Shown here: in pieces, positions 26,951 through 35,722 of the stretch
Layout of the letters: each line of letters starts with the position of its first letter
Position numbering within the stretch: the stretch's first letter is position 1
Source: Nocardioides sp. JQ2195
GTDB taxonomy: Bacteria; Actinomycetota; Actinomycetes; Propionibacteriales; Nocardioidaceae
Length of the DNA: 64,000 bases
NCBI RefSeq assembly: GCF_012272695.1
Contig: NZ_CP050902.1
Span: 1,736,001 to 1,800,000, forward strand
Reading direction: 5' to 3'
Notes under the pieces: model-generated
Seen by the model: the letters and a program-made list of their open reading frames with translations, nothing else
Database searches by the model: none
What the model was told of the DNA's origin: nothing
Program-made: the position numbers and the translations under genes

Positions 26951-28294
26951 GTGCTGGTCAACCTTCACCACGGCAACGCCGCGGAGCACCGACGCCTGAT
27001 GCTCTTCGGCGTCGTCTTCCTGACCCTGATCGCGACCTTCATCGGCACCTCGATCGCGGTCTACCAGAAGGTCTTCGAACCGGTCACGATGATCACCATC
27101 AAGGCCGACCGTGCTGGGTTGCAGCTGGCCAAGTTCGGCGACGTGCGCGTGCACGGCGTTCTCGTGGGGCAGGTCCGCTCGATCGAGCAGGACGGCGAGC
27201 AGGCCTCGATCAAGGTCGGGCTCAAGCCCGAAGCAGCGCGCAGGATTCCGTCCAACGTCTCGGTCGAGATCCTGCCGACCACGCTGTTCGGCCAGAAGTT
27301 CATCTCGTTCGTGGACCCGGACGCCCCGGCGCAGGAGGCATTGTCGGACGGAGACGTGATCACCTCGGACCGGGTCGAGACCAATGTCGAGCTGAGCCGC
27401 ATCCTGTCCAACCTCTTCCCGCTGCTGCGGTCGGTGCGTCCCTCCGACCTCAATGCCACGCTCAGTGCCCTGTCCACCGCACTGAGCGGCCGCGGTGAGG
27501 AGATCGGCGAGACGATGGACAAGCTCGGGAGCTACCTCGAGGCCATCGACAGCCACCTGCCGACGTTGCGCCAGGACCTGATCCTGCTGGCGGACGTCGC
27601 CCAGACCTACTCGATCGCGGCGCCGGACCTGATCGACGTGCTCCGCAACGCGACGGTCACCAGCAAGACGGTGCTGGAGAACAGGAAGGACCTCGGGACG
27701 TTCTTCGCCGACGTCACCGGGCTGGCCGACACCACCACCAGGATCCTCAGGGACAACGAGGCGGACCTGATCCGTGTCACCGAGCTGACGGAGCCGATCC
27801 TCAACCTCCTCGCCGTCTACTCGCCCGAGTTCCCCTGCCTCCTGGAGGGCCTCGACAAGTACGACGACTACCTCGGTGACATGTTCTCCGGCGACCGGGT
27901 CAAGCAGTACGTCGAGCTGGGCGCCACCCAGTACGCCGGCTACACGGCAGCCGACCGCCCCGTCTACGGCGAGGTTGGTCACGGGCCGTGGTGTGCGGGG
28001 CTGCCCAACCCGCCGGTGCCCATCCAGGAGATCCCCCTCGACGACGGTGACGACCGGACCCTCGACGACTCGCCGACCTCGTTCCTGCAGGACCCTGCCA
28101 AGCTCCTCGACCTCCTCGGCATCAGCGCCGCGTCCCGTCGCAACACGACCATGGGGGAGGTCGGGACGAAGGCCGACCAGAAGGTGACCGGCGCCCTCCT
28201 GGCGGCGAGCTCGGGGCGAGCTGCCGACAGCTACGGCTCGATGCCGTCCCTGCTCTACGGTCCGTTGGTCCGTGGCTCGGAGGTGACCGGATGA
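26951..28294 (+). CDS. mce4A: Mce4A-type channel protein
   Basis: 447-residue Mce subunit with membrane helix at about 16-36, MCE domain about 45-125 (RAGLQLAKFGDVRVHGVLVGQVRSI, PTTLFGQKFISFVDP) and helical region to about 300. A long C-terminal extension then follows with YSPEFPCLLEGL and GHGPWCAGLPNPP, features seen in mycobacterial Mce1A/Mce4A. The extension is absent from the MceA of operon 1. The GTG is four bases after the YrbE4B stop; its own stop overlaps the next ATG (ATGA). Confidence 0.9.
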   Translation: MLVNLHHGNAAEHRRLMLFGVVFLTLIATFIGTSIAVYQKVFEPVTMITIKADRAGLQLAKFGDVRVHGVLVGQVRSIEQDGEQASIKVGLKPEAARRIPSNVSVEILPTTLFGQKFISFVDPDAPAQEALSDGDVITSDRVETNVELSRILSNLFPLLRSVRPSDLNATLSALSTALSGRGEEIGETMDKLGSYLEAIDSHLPTLRQDLILLADVAQTYSIAAPDLIDVLRNATVTSKTVLENRKDLGTFFADVTGLADTTTRILRDNEADLIRVTELTEPILNLLAVYSPEFPCLLEGLDKYDDYLGDMFSGDRVKQYVELGATQYAGYTAADRPVYGEVGHGPWCAGLPNPPVPIQEIPLDDGDDRTLDDSPTSFLQDPAKLLDLLGISAASRRNTTMGEVGTKADQKVTGALLAASSGRAADSYGSMPSLLYGPLVRGSEVTG

Positions 28295-29358
28295 GTCGCA
28301 ACTCCACCACCATCGCCGCCGGCATCAAGCTCGGCATCTTCACCCTTGTGAGCCTGCTGGTCACCGGCCTGCTGGCCGCGATCATGGGCAACGTCGGATT
28401 CGGCGCGGGGAAGACCTACCAGGCGGTGTTCTCCAACGCCTCGATGCTGGAGAAGGGCGACGACGTGCGCATCGCCGGCGTCTCCGTGGGCGAGGTGAAG
28501 GAGGTGGAGCACCACGAGCGGAACCACGCCCTGGTCACCTTCCGGGTGAAGGCCGACGTCCCGATGACCACCTCGACGAGGGCCGAGATCCGCTTCAAGA
28601 ACCTCGTGGGGGATCGCTACCTGGCCATCGAGGAGGGCAAGGACGGTGAGGCGCCCGGGCTCGACGAGGACGATGTCATCCCGATCAGCAACACGAGCCC
28701 GGCCCTGGACCTGACCGTCCTGTTCAACGGGTTCAAGCCGCTGTTCACCGCCCTGCAGCCCGATCAGGTCGACGAGCTCTCGCTGAACCTGGTGCGCGTG
28801 CTCCAGGGCGAGGGTGGAACGGTCCAGAGCCTCTTGGCCAACACCGCCTCCCTGACCAACGGCCTCGCCGACCGCGACAAGCTGATCGGCGACGTGATCA
28901 CCAATCTCAGCCAGACCATGGACACCGTCAACGACCGGCACACCGAGCTCAAGGACCTGATCGTCGAGCTCAAGGGCTGGATGTCCGACCTGGCCCGTGA
29001 CCGCAAGACGATCGGGAGCTCCCTGGACAACATCTCAGACCTCACCGAGGTAGTGGCCGGGCTGCTGAAGGAGTCCCGACCGTGGCTCAAGGCAGACGTG
29101 GCCGAGCTGCGGAAGCTGGCCGACCTCCTGACCCAGCCGGCGAGCGAGAAGATGCTCGGTGACCTCCTCGACCGGCTGCCGGAGAGCATGACCGACCAGA
29201 CCCGGACCGGCACCTACGGATCCTGGTACAACTACTACCTCTGTGCGGCCTCCGTGCGGATCAAGCTCCCCGTCGTCAGCGACATCCCGCTCCTCGACAA
29301 GCTCCAGGACCAGATCGGGAACTTCAAGATCAAGTCCAACGCTGCGAGGTGTCAGTGA
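28291..29358 (+). CDS. mce4B: Mce4B-type channel protein
   Basis: 355-residue Mce subunit with membrane helix at about 11-31, MCE domain about 38-130 (NASMLEKGDDVRIAGVSVGEVKEVE, RFKNLVGDRYLAIEEG) and helical region to about 300. The C-terminus YGSWYNYYLCAASVRI...NAARCQ resembles MceB proteins. Overlaps Mce4A by four bases and Mce4C by one. Confidence 0.9.
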   Translation: MSRNSTTIAAGIKLGIFTLVSLLVTGLLAAIMGNVGFGAGKTYQAVFSNASMLEKGDDVRIAGVSVGEVKEVEHHERNHALVTFRVKADVPMTTSTRAEIRFKNLVGDRYLAIEEGKDGEAPGLDEDDVIPISNTSPALDLTVLFNGFKPLFTALQPDQVDELSLNLVRVLQGEGGTVQSLLANTASLTNGLADRDKLIGDVITNLSQTMDTVNDRHTELKDLIVELKGWMSDLARDRKTIGSSLDNISDLTEVVAGLLKESRPWLKADVAELRKLADLLTQPASEKMLGDLLDRLPESMTDQTRTGTYGSWYNYYLCAASVRIKLPVVSDIPLLDKLQDQIGNFKIKSNAARCQ

Positions 29359-30341
29359 TGCGCAAGTACTCCGAGGCGCAGATCCTGCGCATGGGTGCGA
29401 TCACTCTCGTCATCGCACTGCTGATCGTGGCCGCCGCGTTCAACCTGTCGAAGTTCCCCGGCTTCGGAGGAGACAGCTTCCAGGCCGAGTTCAAGGACGC
29501 CGGAGGGCTGCGCAAGGGGAACATCGTCCAGGTCGGCGGGATCCGCGCCGGGCGGGTCCAGGACATCGAGCTGCGGGGTGACAGGGTCCTGGTCACCTTC
29601 GAGGTCGACCACGGCGTCGAGTTCGGCAAGGAGAGCCGTGCCTCGGTCGAGGTGCTCAACCTCCTCGGCGAGAAGTACCTCGAGCTGACCCCGGCGGGGA
29701 AGGGCCAGCTCGAGGGCGACGAGGTGATCCCGGTCTCGCGCACCGAGTCGGCCTACGACATCGTCGGTGTGCTCGGCGACCTCACCTCGACCAGCGAGCG
29801 GATCGATATCCCCCAGCTGAAGAAGGCCCTCAACACGGTCGGTTCGACCATCGAGTCCGCCGGGCCCGAGGTCGACGCGGCCTTCACCGGGATCTCGCGT
29901 CTCTCCGAGTCGGTCGCCGGTCGTGACAAGGAGCTGCAGACCCTGCTCGAAGGATCGGCATCGGTCAGCAAGATCCTCGACGACCGCAAGAAGGATGTCG
30001 TCAACCTGATGAAGAACGCGGACCTGGTGTTCAAGGAGCTGCGCTCGCGCAAGGCGGCCGTGCACCGACTGCTGGTCAACGCCAACATCCTGGCCAAGGA
30101 GCTGCGGGGGGTGGTGGACGACAACCAGGCCCAGATCGCACCCGCGCTCAAGGAGGTGGACGACCTGCTCGACTTCCTCAACTCCAAGGAGAAGGAGCTC
30201 AAGGCCACGCTGAACGCCTACGGCCCCTATGCCGACATCCTGGGGAACATCATCGGCACCGGTCCCTGGTTCGACGCCTACGTGGTGAACCTGGCCGGCC
30301 TGGCCACCGGCGAGTTCTCCCAGGTCGGGACGGTGGGCTGA
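29358..30341 (+). CDS. mce4C: Mce4C-type channel protein
   Basis: 327-residue Mce subunit. ATG 29358 shares a base with the Mce4B stop and follows GAGG; the GTG nine bases upstream is less likely. There is a membrane helix at about 12-32, an MCE domain about 36-125 (DAGGLRKGNIVQVGGIRAGRVQDIE, NLLGEKYLELTPAGKG) and helices with coiled-coil character (LLDFLNSKEKELKATLNAYG) to about 300. Confidence 0.9.
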   Translation: MRKYSEAQILRMGAITLVIALLIVAAAFNLSKFPGFGGDSFQAEFKDAGGLRKGNIVQVGGIRAGRVQDIELRGDRVLVTFEVDHGVEFGKESRASVEVLNLLGEKYLELTPAGKGQLEGDEVIPVSRTESAYDIVGVLGDLTSTSERIDIPQLKKALNTVGSTIESAGPEVDAAFTGISRLSESVAGRDKELQTLLEGSASVSKILDDRKKDVVNLMKNADLVFKELRSRKAAVHRLLVNANILAKELRGVVDDNQAQIAPALKEVDDLLDFLNSKEKELKATLNAYGPYADILGNIIGTGPWFDAYVVNLAGLATGEFSQVGTVG

Positions 30342-30342
30342 C

Positions 30343-31533
30343 GTGCTCCGACAGATCAACGTGAAGCTCTTGGCGGTCGCGGTCGCCCTGCTGCTGCTCG
30401 CTGCGACCTTCCTCACGATCCGTGACTCCGAGGAGACCAAGACGGTCTCGGCACACTTCCCGCGTGCGGTGAGCATCTTCGAGAACACCGACGTCCGGGT
30501 GCTCGGCGTGACCGTCGGCAAGGTCACCGCGGTGGTTCCCGAGGGCAACTCCGTGCGGGTCGACATGGAGTACGACGCCGAGGTGAAGCTGCCCGACGAC
30601 GCCAAGGCAGTGATCATCACCCCCACCCTGGTGGCCGACCGCTTCGTGCAGCTGACGCCCGCCTACACCTCGGGTGCGGTGCTGGCGGATGCGGCAGACA
30701 TCAAGCTGGCCGACACCGGGGTGCCGGTGGAGCTCGATCGGATCTACTCCGGCCTGCGCGACCTCACCACGGCGCTGGGCCCCAACGGGGCCAACTCCGA
30801 CGGCACGCTGAACCACCTGCTCAAGGTCGCGGACCAGAACCTCAAGGGCAAGGGGGCCAAGGGCAACAAGATGATCAACGACCTGGCCCGCGCCGCCGTC
30901 ACCTTCGGCAACGGCAGCGGTGACCTGTTCGACACGGTCGAGCACCTGGCGAACTTCACCCAGACGCTGGCGAGGAACGACAAGTACGTCGTGGCGTTCA
31001 TGAAGGACCTGGCTGGCGTCTCCGCCGACCTGGCCGACGAACGCGAGGAGCTGGAGCAGGCGCTCTCTTCCGTCGCCAAGGCAGTGGGATCGGTGAAGAC
31101 ATTCATCAAGACCAACCGTCAGGCGATCAGCACCGACGTCGAGAAGCTCACGCGCGTGGCCAAGAACATCGCCTCGGAGAAGGACGCCCTCGACCTGGCG
31201 CTGACCGCCGGCCCGGTCGGCATCAGCAACCTGATCCTCGCCTTCGACGAGAAGTCCGGGTCGATCGGCTCACGGTTCGGGTTCCAGGGCAACGTCGCCG
31301 ACTCGGACGGCTTCCTCTGCGCGGTCGTCCAGCAGTCGGAGCTCCCGAAGGTGAGCAAGGACCTGGCCTGCAAGCTGTTCAAGCAGATCCTCGAACCGGT
31401 CGTGTCCAAGGCCAGCCAGGGCCAGCCCGCCGCCAGCCGGACCCCGGCCGACGACCGGTCGGGCCCGCAGTCCGTGGGGCAGTACGCGCCCGACTCCGGC
31501 ACCACGCTCGCCGACCTGACGGGAGCACGCTGA
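30343..31533 (+). CDS. mce4D: Mce4D-type channel protein
   Basis: 396-residue Mce subunit with a membrane helix at about 8-24 (LLAVAVALLLLAATFL) and, unlike the MceD of operon 1, no lipobox cysteine. MCE domain about 30-115 (IFENTDVRVLGVTVGKVTAV, LVADRFVQLTPAYTSG). The C-terminal 60 residues are low-complexity (Pro, Ser, Gln rich). The GTG is one base after the Mce4C stop; the TGA overlaps the Mce4E ATG. Confidence 0.9.
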   Translation: MLRQINVKLLAVAVALLLLAATFLTIRDSEETKTVSAHFPRAVSIFENTDVRVLGVTVGKVTAVVPEGNSVRVDMEYDAEVKLPDDAKAVIITPTLVADRFVQLTPAYTSGAVLADAADIKLADTGVPVELDRIYSGLRDLTTALGPNGANSDGTLNHLLKVADQNLKGKGAKGNKMINDLARAAVTFGNGSGDLFDTVEHLANFTQTLARNDKYVVAFMKDLAGVSADLADEREELEQALSSVAKAVGSVKTFIKTNRQAISTDVEKLTRVAKNIASEKDALDLALTAGPVGISNLILAFDEKSGSIGSRFGFQGNVADSDGFLCAVVQQSELPKVSKDLACKLFKQILEPVVSKASQGQPAASRTPADDRSGPQSVGQYAPDSGTTLADLTGAR

Positions 31534-32894
31534 TGAGGCGACGGTTGAAGGCGCGCGTCCTCGTGGTGATGGCCGTGGTCCTGGCCGTGCTCCTGTCGAG
31601 CTGCAAGTTCGACGGCGCCTACGACCTGCCGCTGCCGGGCTCCGGTGGCCTGGACGAGGACGAGTCCTACGAGGTGACCGCTGAGTTCGAGGACGTCCTC
31701 AACGTGGTCCCGCGCTCGCCGGTGATGGTGGACGACGTGCCGGTCGGGCAGGTGACCGAGGTGGAGCGGGTCGGCTGGCACGCCAAGGTGACCTTGCGTG
31801 TGCGCGACGACGTCGAGCTGCCCAGCAACGCCGTCGCGATGATCCGCCAGACCAGCCTGCTCGGCGAGAAGTATGTCTCCCTCGAGCCCGATCCTGCCAA
31901 GCCAGCGGTCGGCCGACTGGAGGACAACGACAACATCGACATGGCGTCGACCGGTCGCAACCCAGAGGTCGAGGAGGTGCTGGGCGCGCTGTCCTTCCTG
32001 CTCAGCGGTGGTGGAGTGGCGCAGCTCGGCACGATCACCGGCGAGCTCAACAAGGTGATGAGCGGCCGCACGGACCGGCTCAGGTCGCTGTTGTCCAGCC
32101 TGGACTCCGTGGTCGGCACGATCGACGACCAGAAGGCGGACATCATCCGTGCGATGGAGTCGCTCAATGACCTCGCCAGCACCCTCAACGACGAGCGCGA
32201 CGTGATCGGCGAGGCCCTCGACACGATGGGACCGGCGGTCAAGGTGATCGCCGACCAGCACGACGAGCTCGTCAAGATGCTGGGTGGGCTCGACGAGCTG
32301 GGACGGGTCGGGACACGCGTGATCGGTGCGACCAAGGATGACCTGGTTGCCTCTCTGCGGTCGCTCAAGCCGATCATGACCAAGCTGAACGAGGCGGGCA
32401 AGTCACTGCCGGCCGGGCTGTCGCTGATGCTCAGCTTCCCCTTCCCCGACGAGGCCCAGGACATCGTCAAGGGTGACTACGGGAACACCGAGATCCGCTT
32501 GGACATCAACCTCGACAACTACCTCACCGATGCGCCGGTCATCTCACTGCCGGACCCGGGTGAACTGGTGAAGGCCCTCGGCAAGTGCCTGGGCAGTGGT
32601 GACCTGACCAGCCCGGCGTGCCTCAAGTTCCTGACCAACCTGGACCTCTTCCGCGAGCTCCGGGCAGCCTGCAAGAAGCAGGAGAACGAGACCAAGGACG
32701 TGTGCCGGATCCTGCGACTGCTCCCCGGTGACCAGCTTCCCTCGTTGGCCGACCTGACCGACCTGCTCGGTCTCCCGGGCCTGCCGAGCCTGCCCGACCT
32801 CCCCGGCCTGTCGGCCCTGTCCGGCTTGCGACAGGCTGCGACGAGTCCCTTCGGGACGCGCGACGCCGATCTCTACGGGAAGGGGCTGGCCTGA
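31533..32894 (+). CDS. mce4E: Mce4E-type lipoprotein
   Basis: 453-residue lipoprotein subunit; the signal ends AVLLSSCKFDG, with the lipidated cysteine near residue 25. MCE domain about 45-135 (PRSPVMVDDVPVGQVTEVE, QTSLLGEKYVSLEPD). The helical region runs to about 330. The C-terminal region has four cysteines (CLGSG...CLKF...CKKQENETKDVC) and ends in a leucine-proline repeat (LPGLPSLPDLPGL). Overlaps both neighbours by one base (TGATG). Confidence 0.9.
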   Translation: MRRRLKARVLVVMAVVLAVLLSSCKFDGAYDLPLPGSGGLDEDESYEVTAEFEDVLNVVPRSPVMVDDVPVGQVTEVERVGWHAKVTLRVRDDVELPSNAVAMIRQTSLLGEKYVSLEPDPAKPAVGRLEDNDNIDMASTGRNPEVEEVLGALSFLLSGGGVAQLGTITGELNKVMSGRTDRLRSLLSSLDSVVGTIDDQKADIIRAMESLNDLASTLNDERDVIGEALDTMGPAVKVIADQHDELVKMLGGLDELGRVGTRVIGATKDDLVASLRSLKPIMTKLNEAGKSLPAGLSLMLSFPFPDEAQDIVKGDYGNTEIRLDINLDNYLTDAPVISLPDPGELVKALGKCLGSGDLTSPACLKFLTNLDLFRELRAACKKQENETKDVCRILRLLPGDQLPSLADLTDLLGLPGLPSLPDLPGLSALSGLRQAATSPFGTRDADLYGKGLA

Positions 32895-34168
32895 TGACCC
32901 GCGGAGTGAAGGTCCGTCTCGTCGCGTTCTGCATCCTGAGCGCAGTGGGCATCGTCTATGTGACCGCCAACTACCTGGGCTTCGTCGACAAGGTCCTCGG
33001 CCGGGGACTCACGGTCCATGCCACCCTGCCTGACTCGGCCGGAGTGTTCGTGGGCAGCGAGGTGACCTACCGGGGCAAGAAGGTGGGGAAGGTCTCGGGC
33101 ATGCACGTGACCCGTGACGGCCTGAAGCTGGACATGGCCCTCGAGGAGGGCACGGAGATCCCCGAGGGATCCGCGTTCTACGTCCACAACCTGTCCGCCG
33201 TGGGAGAGCAGTACGTCGACTTCCAGCCCGAGAGCGAGCGACCGCCGTACGCCGAGGACGGCTACACCTTCAGCGGTGGGCCCGAGTCGCTGCCCGTGGG
33301 CGAGGACGAGGTCCTGATCGCGCTCGACGAGTTCGTGTCGTCGGTGGACAAGAAGCACCTGTCGTCGGTGGTCAAGGAGCTCGGCGTCCTCTTCCACGAC
33401 ACGGGACGCCCGCTGCAGGAGCTGCTCGACGGTGGCACCAGGTTCATCGACGAGGCGGCTGCGCACACCGACGACACGATCAGGTTGCTCGACCAGGGCC
33501 TGACCGTGCTCCGGACCCAACAGGGCCAGGGGGAGAACATCAAGGCGTTCAGCCGGGACCTGGCCGCCCTGACCGACACTCTCCGCACCAGTGACAAGGA
33601 CGTGCGCACCGTCCTGCAGACCACTCCGGGAGCGGTGCGCGAGATCGACGCCCTGCTCAAGGACCTCGAGCCGACCCTGCCCATCCTGCTGGCGAACCTG
33701 ATCACCACGAACCAGGTCGCGGTCAACCACCTGGGCGGGATCGAGACGCTGCTGGTCTCGTTCCCCCTGGCGGTGGCAGGAGGCTTCACCGGAACCCCCG
33801 GCGACGGGTGGGGCCACGTCAACATCCAGCTGGCCCAGACGCCCGGTCCGTGTCATGGCGCGGGCTACAAGCCGGTCGGGGAGTGGCGACAGGGCAACGA
33901 CCTGTCCGACAGTGCCATCTACCCGGCCAGGTGTGCCAACCCGGGCAAGTCCGTGCAGCGCGGCAGCCAGTTCTCACCCGAGAAGGGCGCCGGGTCGAAC
34001 TCGACCGGGCGTGCCTACCGCGGCGCCTACGACCCGATGACGGGACTGACCGACGGCGCCGTCGACCAGGACGGCAACCCCGTCTCCGTACACTCGCCGA
34101 AGAATCTCTCCATTCTCGGCGACGACTCCTGGAAGTGGCTCCTCGTGGGGCCGGTGGCACAACAGTGA
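32894..34168 (+). CDS. mce4F: Mce4F-type channel protein
   Basis: 424-residue Mce subunit with membrane helix at about 8-28, MCE domain about 37-125 (DSAGVFVGSEVTYRGKKVGKV, HNLSAVGEQYVDFQPES) and helical region to about 300. A C-terminal extension contains two cysteines (GPCHGAGYKP, YPARCANPGK). GTGA overlap with the following Mam gene shows that the operon continues. Confidence 0.9.
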   Translation: MTRGVKVRLVAFCILSAVGIVYVTANYLGFVDKVLGRGLTVHATLPDSAGVFVGSEVTYRGKKVGKVSGMHVTRDGLKLDMALEEGTEIPEGSAFYVHNLSAVGEQYVDFQPESERPPYAEDGYTFSGGPESLPVGEDEVLIALDEFVSSVDKKHLSSVVKELGVLFHDTGRPLQELLDGGTRFIDEAAAHTDDTIRLLDQGLTVLRTQQGQGENIKAFSRDLAALTDTLRTSDKDVRTVLQTTPGAVREIDALLKDLEPTLPILLANLITTNQVAVNHLGGIETLLVSFPLAVAGGFTGTPGDGWGHVNIQLAQTPGPCHGAGYKPVGEWRQGNDLSDSAIYPARCANPGKSVQRGSQFSPEKGAGSNSTGRAYRGAYDPMTGLTDGAVDQDGNPVSVHSPKNLSILGDDSWKWLLVGPVAQQ

Positions 34169-34749
34169 CTGAAGAACACAAGACCATGGGCGACACCGCG
34201 GCCCCGGACCGGCTGCGCACCAACGTGGCGCTGTACGCCGGCGTGCTGGTGCTCGCTTTCGCGACCGTGCTCACCGGCGTGCTCGTCGTGTGGCCCGAGG
34301 TGCAGCAGCGCGTGGACGGCATCGCCTCCTCGCACGAGGCATCCGAACCGACGAAGGAGGACATCGCACCCGGGGTCTACCGCGCCATCCTGGCCGCGGC
34401 CACCGGACACGCGACGGCGTTCGTCAACCTCGACTACCGGGAGATCGACGAAGCCATCACCTCGGTCGAGGAGAAGTCGACCGGCGCCTTCGCCAAGCAG
34501 TACGGCAAGTCGGAGAAGGGTCTGCGCACGTTGATGAAGCGCAACCACTCCGTCATGGAGGGCACCGTCCTGTCGGCCGGTGTCGTCGCGGCCTCGGACT
34601 ACACGGCCCGGGTGCTGGTGGCCACCAACGGAACGGTGCGCAACAAGAGCACGAAGAACAAGAAGGTGGAACGCAACCTGCGACTCCAGCTCGACCTCAC
34701 CAAGACCGATGACCAGTGGTTGGTCAACGACGTCCAGTTCGTGGGGTGA
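34165..34749 (+). CDS. Mce-associated membrane protein (Mam4-like), first copy
   Basis: 194-residue single-pass protein: helix at about 23-45 (LYAGVLVLAFATVLTGVLVVW), then an extracytoplasmic NTF2-like domain typical of Mce-associated proteins (GHATAFVNLDYREIDEAITSVEEKSTG, SDYTARVLVATNGTVRNK, WLVNDVQFVG). Mam proteins stabilise Mce complexes in mycobacteria. The GTG overlaps the Mce4F stop. Corresponds in position to the pair downstream of mce4F in M. tuberculosis. Confidence 0.85.
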   Translation: MTEEHKTMGDTAAPDRLRTNVALYAGVLVLAFATVLTGVLVVWPEVQQRVDGIASSHEASEPTKEDIAPGVYRAILAAATGHATAFVNLDYREIDEAITSVEEKSTGAFAKQYGKSEKGLRTLMKRNHSVMEGTVLSAGVVAASDYTARVLVATNGTVRNKSTKNKKVERNLRLQLDLTKTDDQWLVNDVQFVG

Positions 34750-34754
34750 ACGAC

Positions 34755-35570
34755 ATGACAGACGACAAGAAGCAGTCGCGGCGCCCGGTTGCGGGATCGC
34801 GCAGTCCCTCGACCGCCCCGCGTCGCGTGGCAGGACGTTCCGTTCGTCCCGACCCGGAGCAGGGCGAGCAGGCTCGCCCGGTGCGGACCGCGGGAGCCGT
34901 GCAGGCGCCTGACCGTGCACCGGCGGAAGCCGCCCCAGCTGCGAGCACGCCGGCCACCGGTCGACGACCGCGGCGCGCTGAGGACGCGGTCGACCGCGAG
35001 CCGGGAGCGTTGAGCAGTCCCCGCACGACTCGGGTGCTGCTGGGCCTGCTGGTCGCCCTGCTGGTGGTCGGCGTGGTCGAGTCCGGCGTCTGGGCCTGGT
35101 CCCGCTACAGCGGTGGTGACGACCGGCAGCACGTGCTCTCCTTCGAGGAGGACTACGTGGTCCACGACGACCCGATCATCGTGCCGATGGCCGACTGGCG
35201 TGATGCCAACGACGTCGCGATGAAGAGCGTCACCGAGATCCTGAACGTGTCCTGGAAGGACTACGACCAGAACCTCGAGGATGCCCGGAAGCTGATCACC
35301 GACAACTTCGAGAAGGAGTACGCCAGCACCACGAAGGACAGTCGTGACCTCTTCCTGAAGAGCAAGGCCGAGTATGACTTCGCGGTGGTCGGCACCTCGG
35401 TCGTGGAAGCGACACCCGACGAGGTCGCCACGTTGTTGTTCCTCAACCAGTACGTCTACAAGGGTGAGGGCAAGCAGCGGACCGGCCCCGAGATCTATCC
35501 GGTCCGGGTCATGGTCCGGATGGTGCGCAGCGACAGCGGATGGCTGATCGACGAGCTCAAGGCACTCTGA
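34755..35570 (+). CDS. Mce-associated membrane protein (Mam4-like), second copy
   Basis: 271 residues. An unusually long, basic and proline/alanine-rich cytoplasmic segment (1-92) precedes one membrane helix (about 93-115), and then an NTF2-like extracytoplasmic domain ends in RMVRSDSGWLIDELKAL. ATG 34755 has GGGGTGA upstream; a GTG at 34746 that overlaps the previous stop is an alternative. Last gene of the mce4 transcript; the next gene has its own KstR box 80 bases later. Confidence 0.83.
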   Translation: MTDDKKQSRRPVAGSRSPSTAPRRVAGRSVRPDPEQGEQARPVRTAGAVQAPDRAPAEAAPAASTPATGRRPRRAEDAVDREPGALSSPRTTRVLLGLLVALLVVGVVESGVWAWSRYSGGDDRQHVLSFEEDYVVHDDPIIVPMADWRDANDVAMKSVTEILNVSWKDYDQNLEDARKLITDNFEKEYASTTKDSRDLFLKSKAEYDFAVVGTSVVEATPDEVATLLFLNQYVYKGEGKQRTGPEIYPVRVMVRMVRSDSGWLIDELKAL

Positions 35571-35650
35571 CCCCTGTCGGTCGAGCCGGTCCTCCCGGCG
35601 GGTTCGGATCGTGGACGCGGACTTCCCGTTCCGACGATTCTGCGGAAAAC

Positions 35651-35664
35651 TAGAACACGTTCCA
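35651..35664. promoter_or_regulatory. KstR box B, upstream of the ferredoxin-reductase operon
   Basis: TAGAACACGTTCCA fits TnnAACnnGTTnnA at every fixed position. It lies 58 bases upstream of the reductase ATG, in the 152-base gap after the mce4 operon, so the redox genes can be regulated separately from mce4. Confidence 0.78.
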
Positions 35665-35722
35665 GCAGGATGGCTGGACGTGTTGCTTGAGATCTGTGCG
35701 CCGGGAAGGGAAGGATCAGGCC

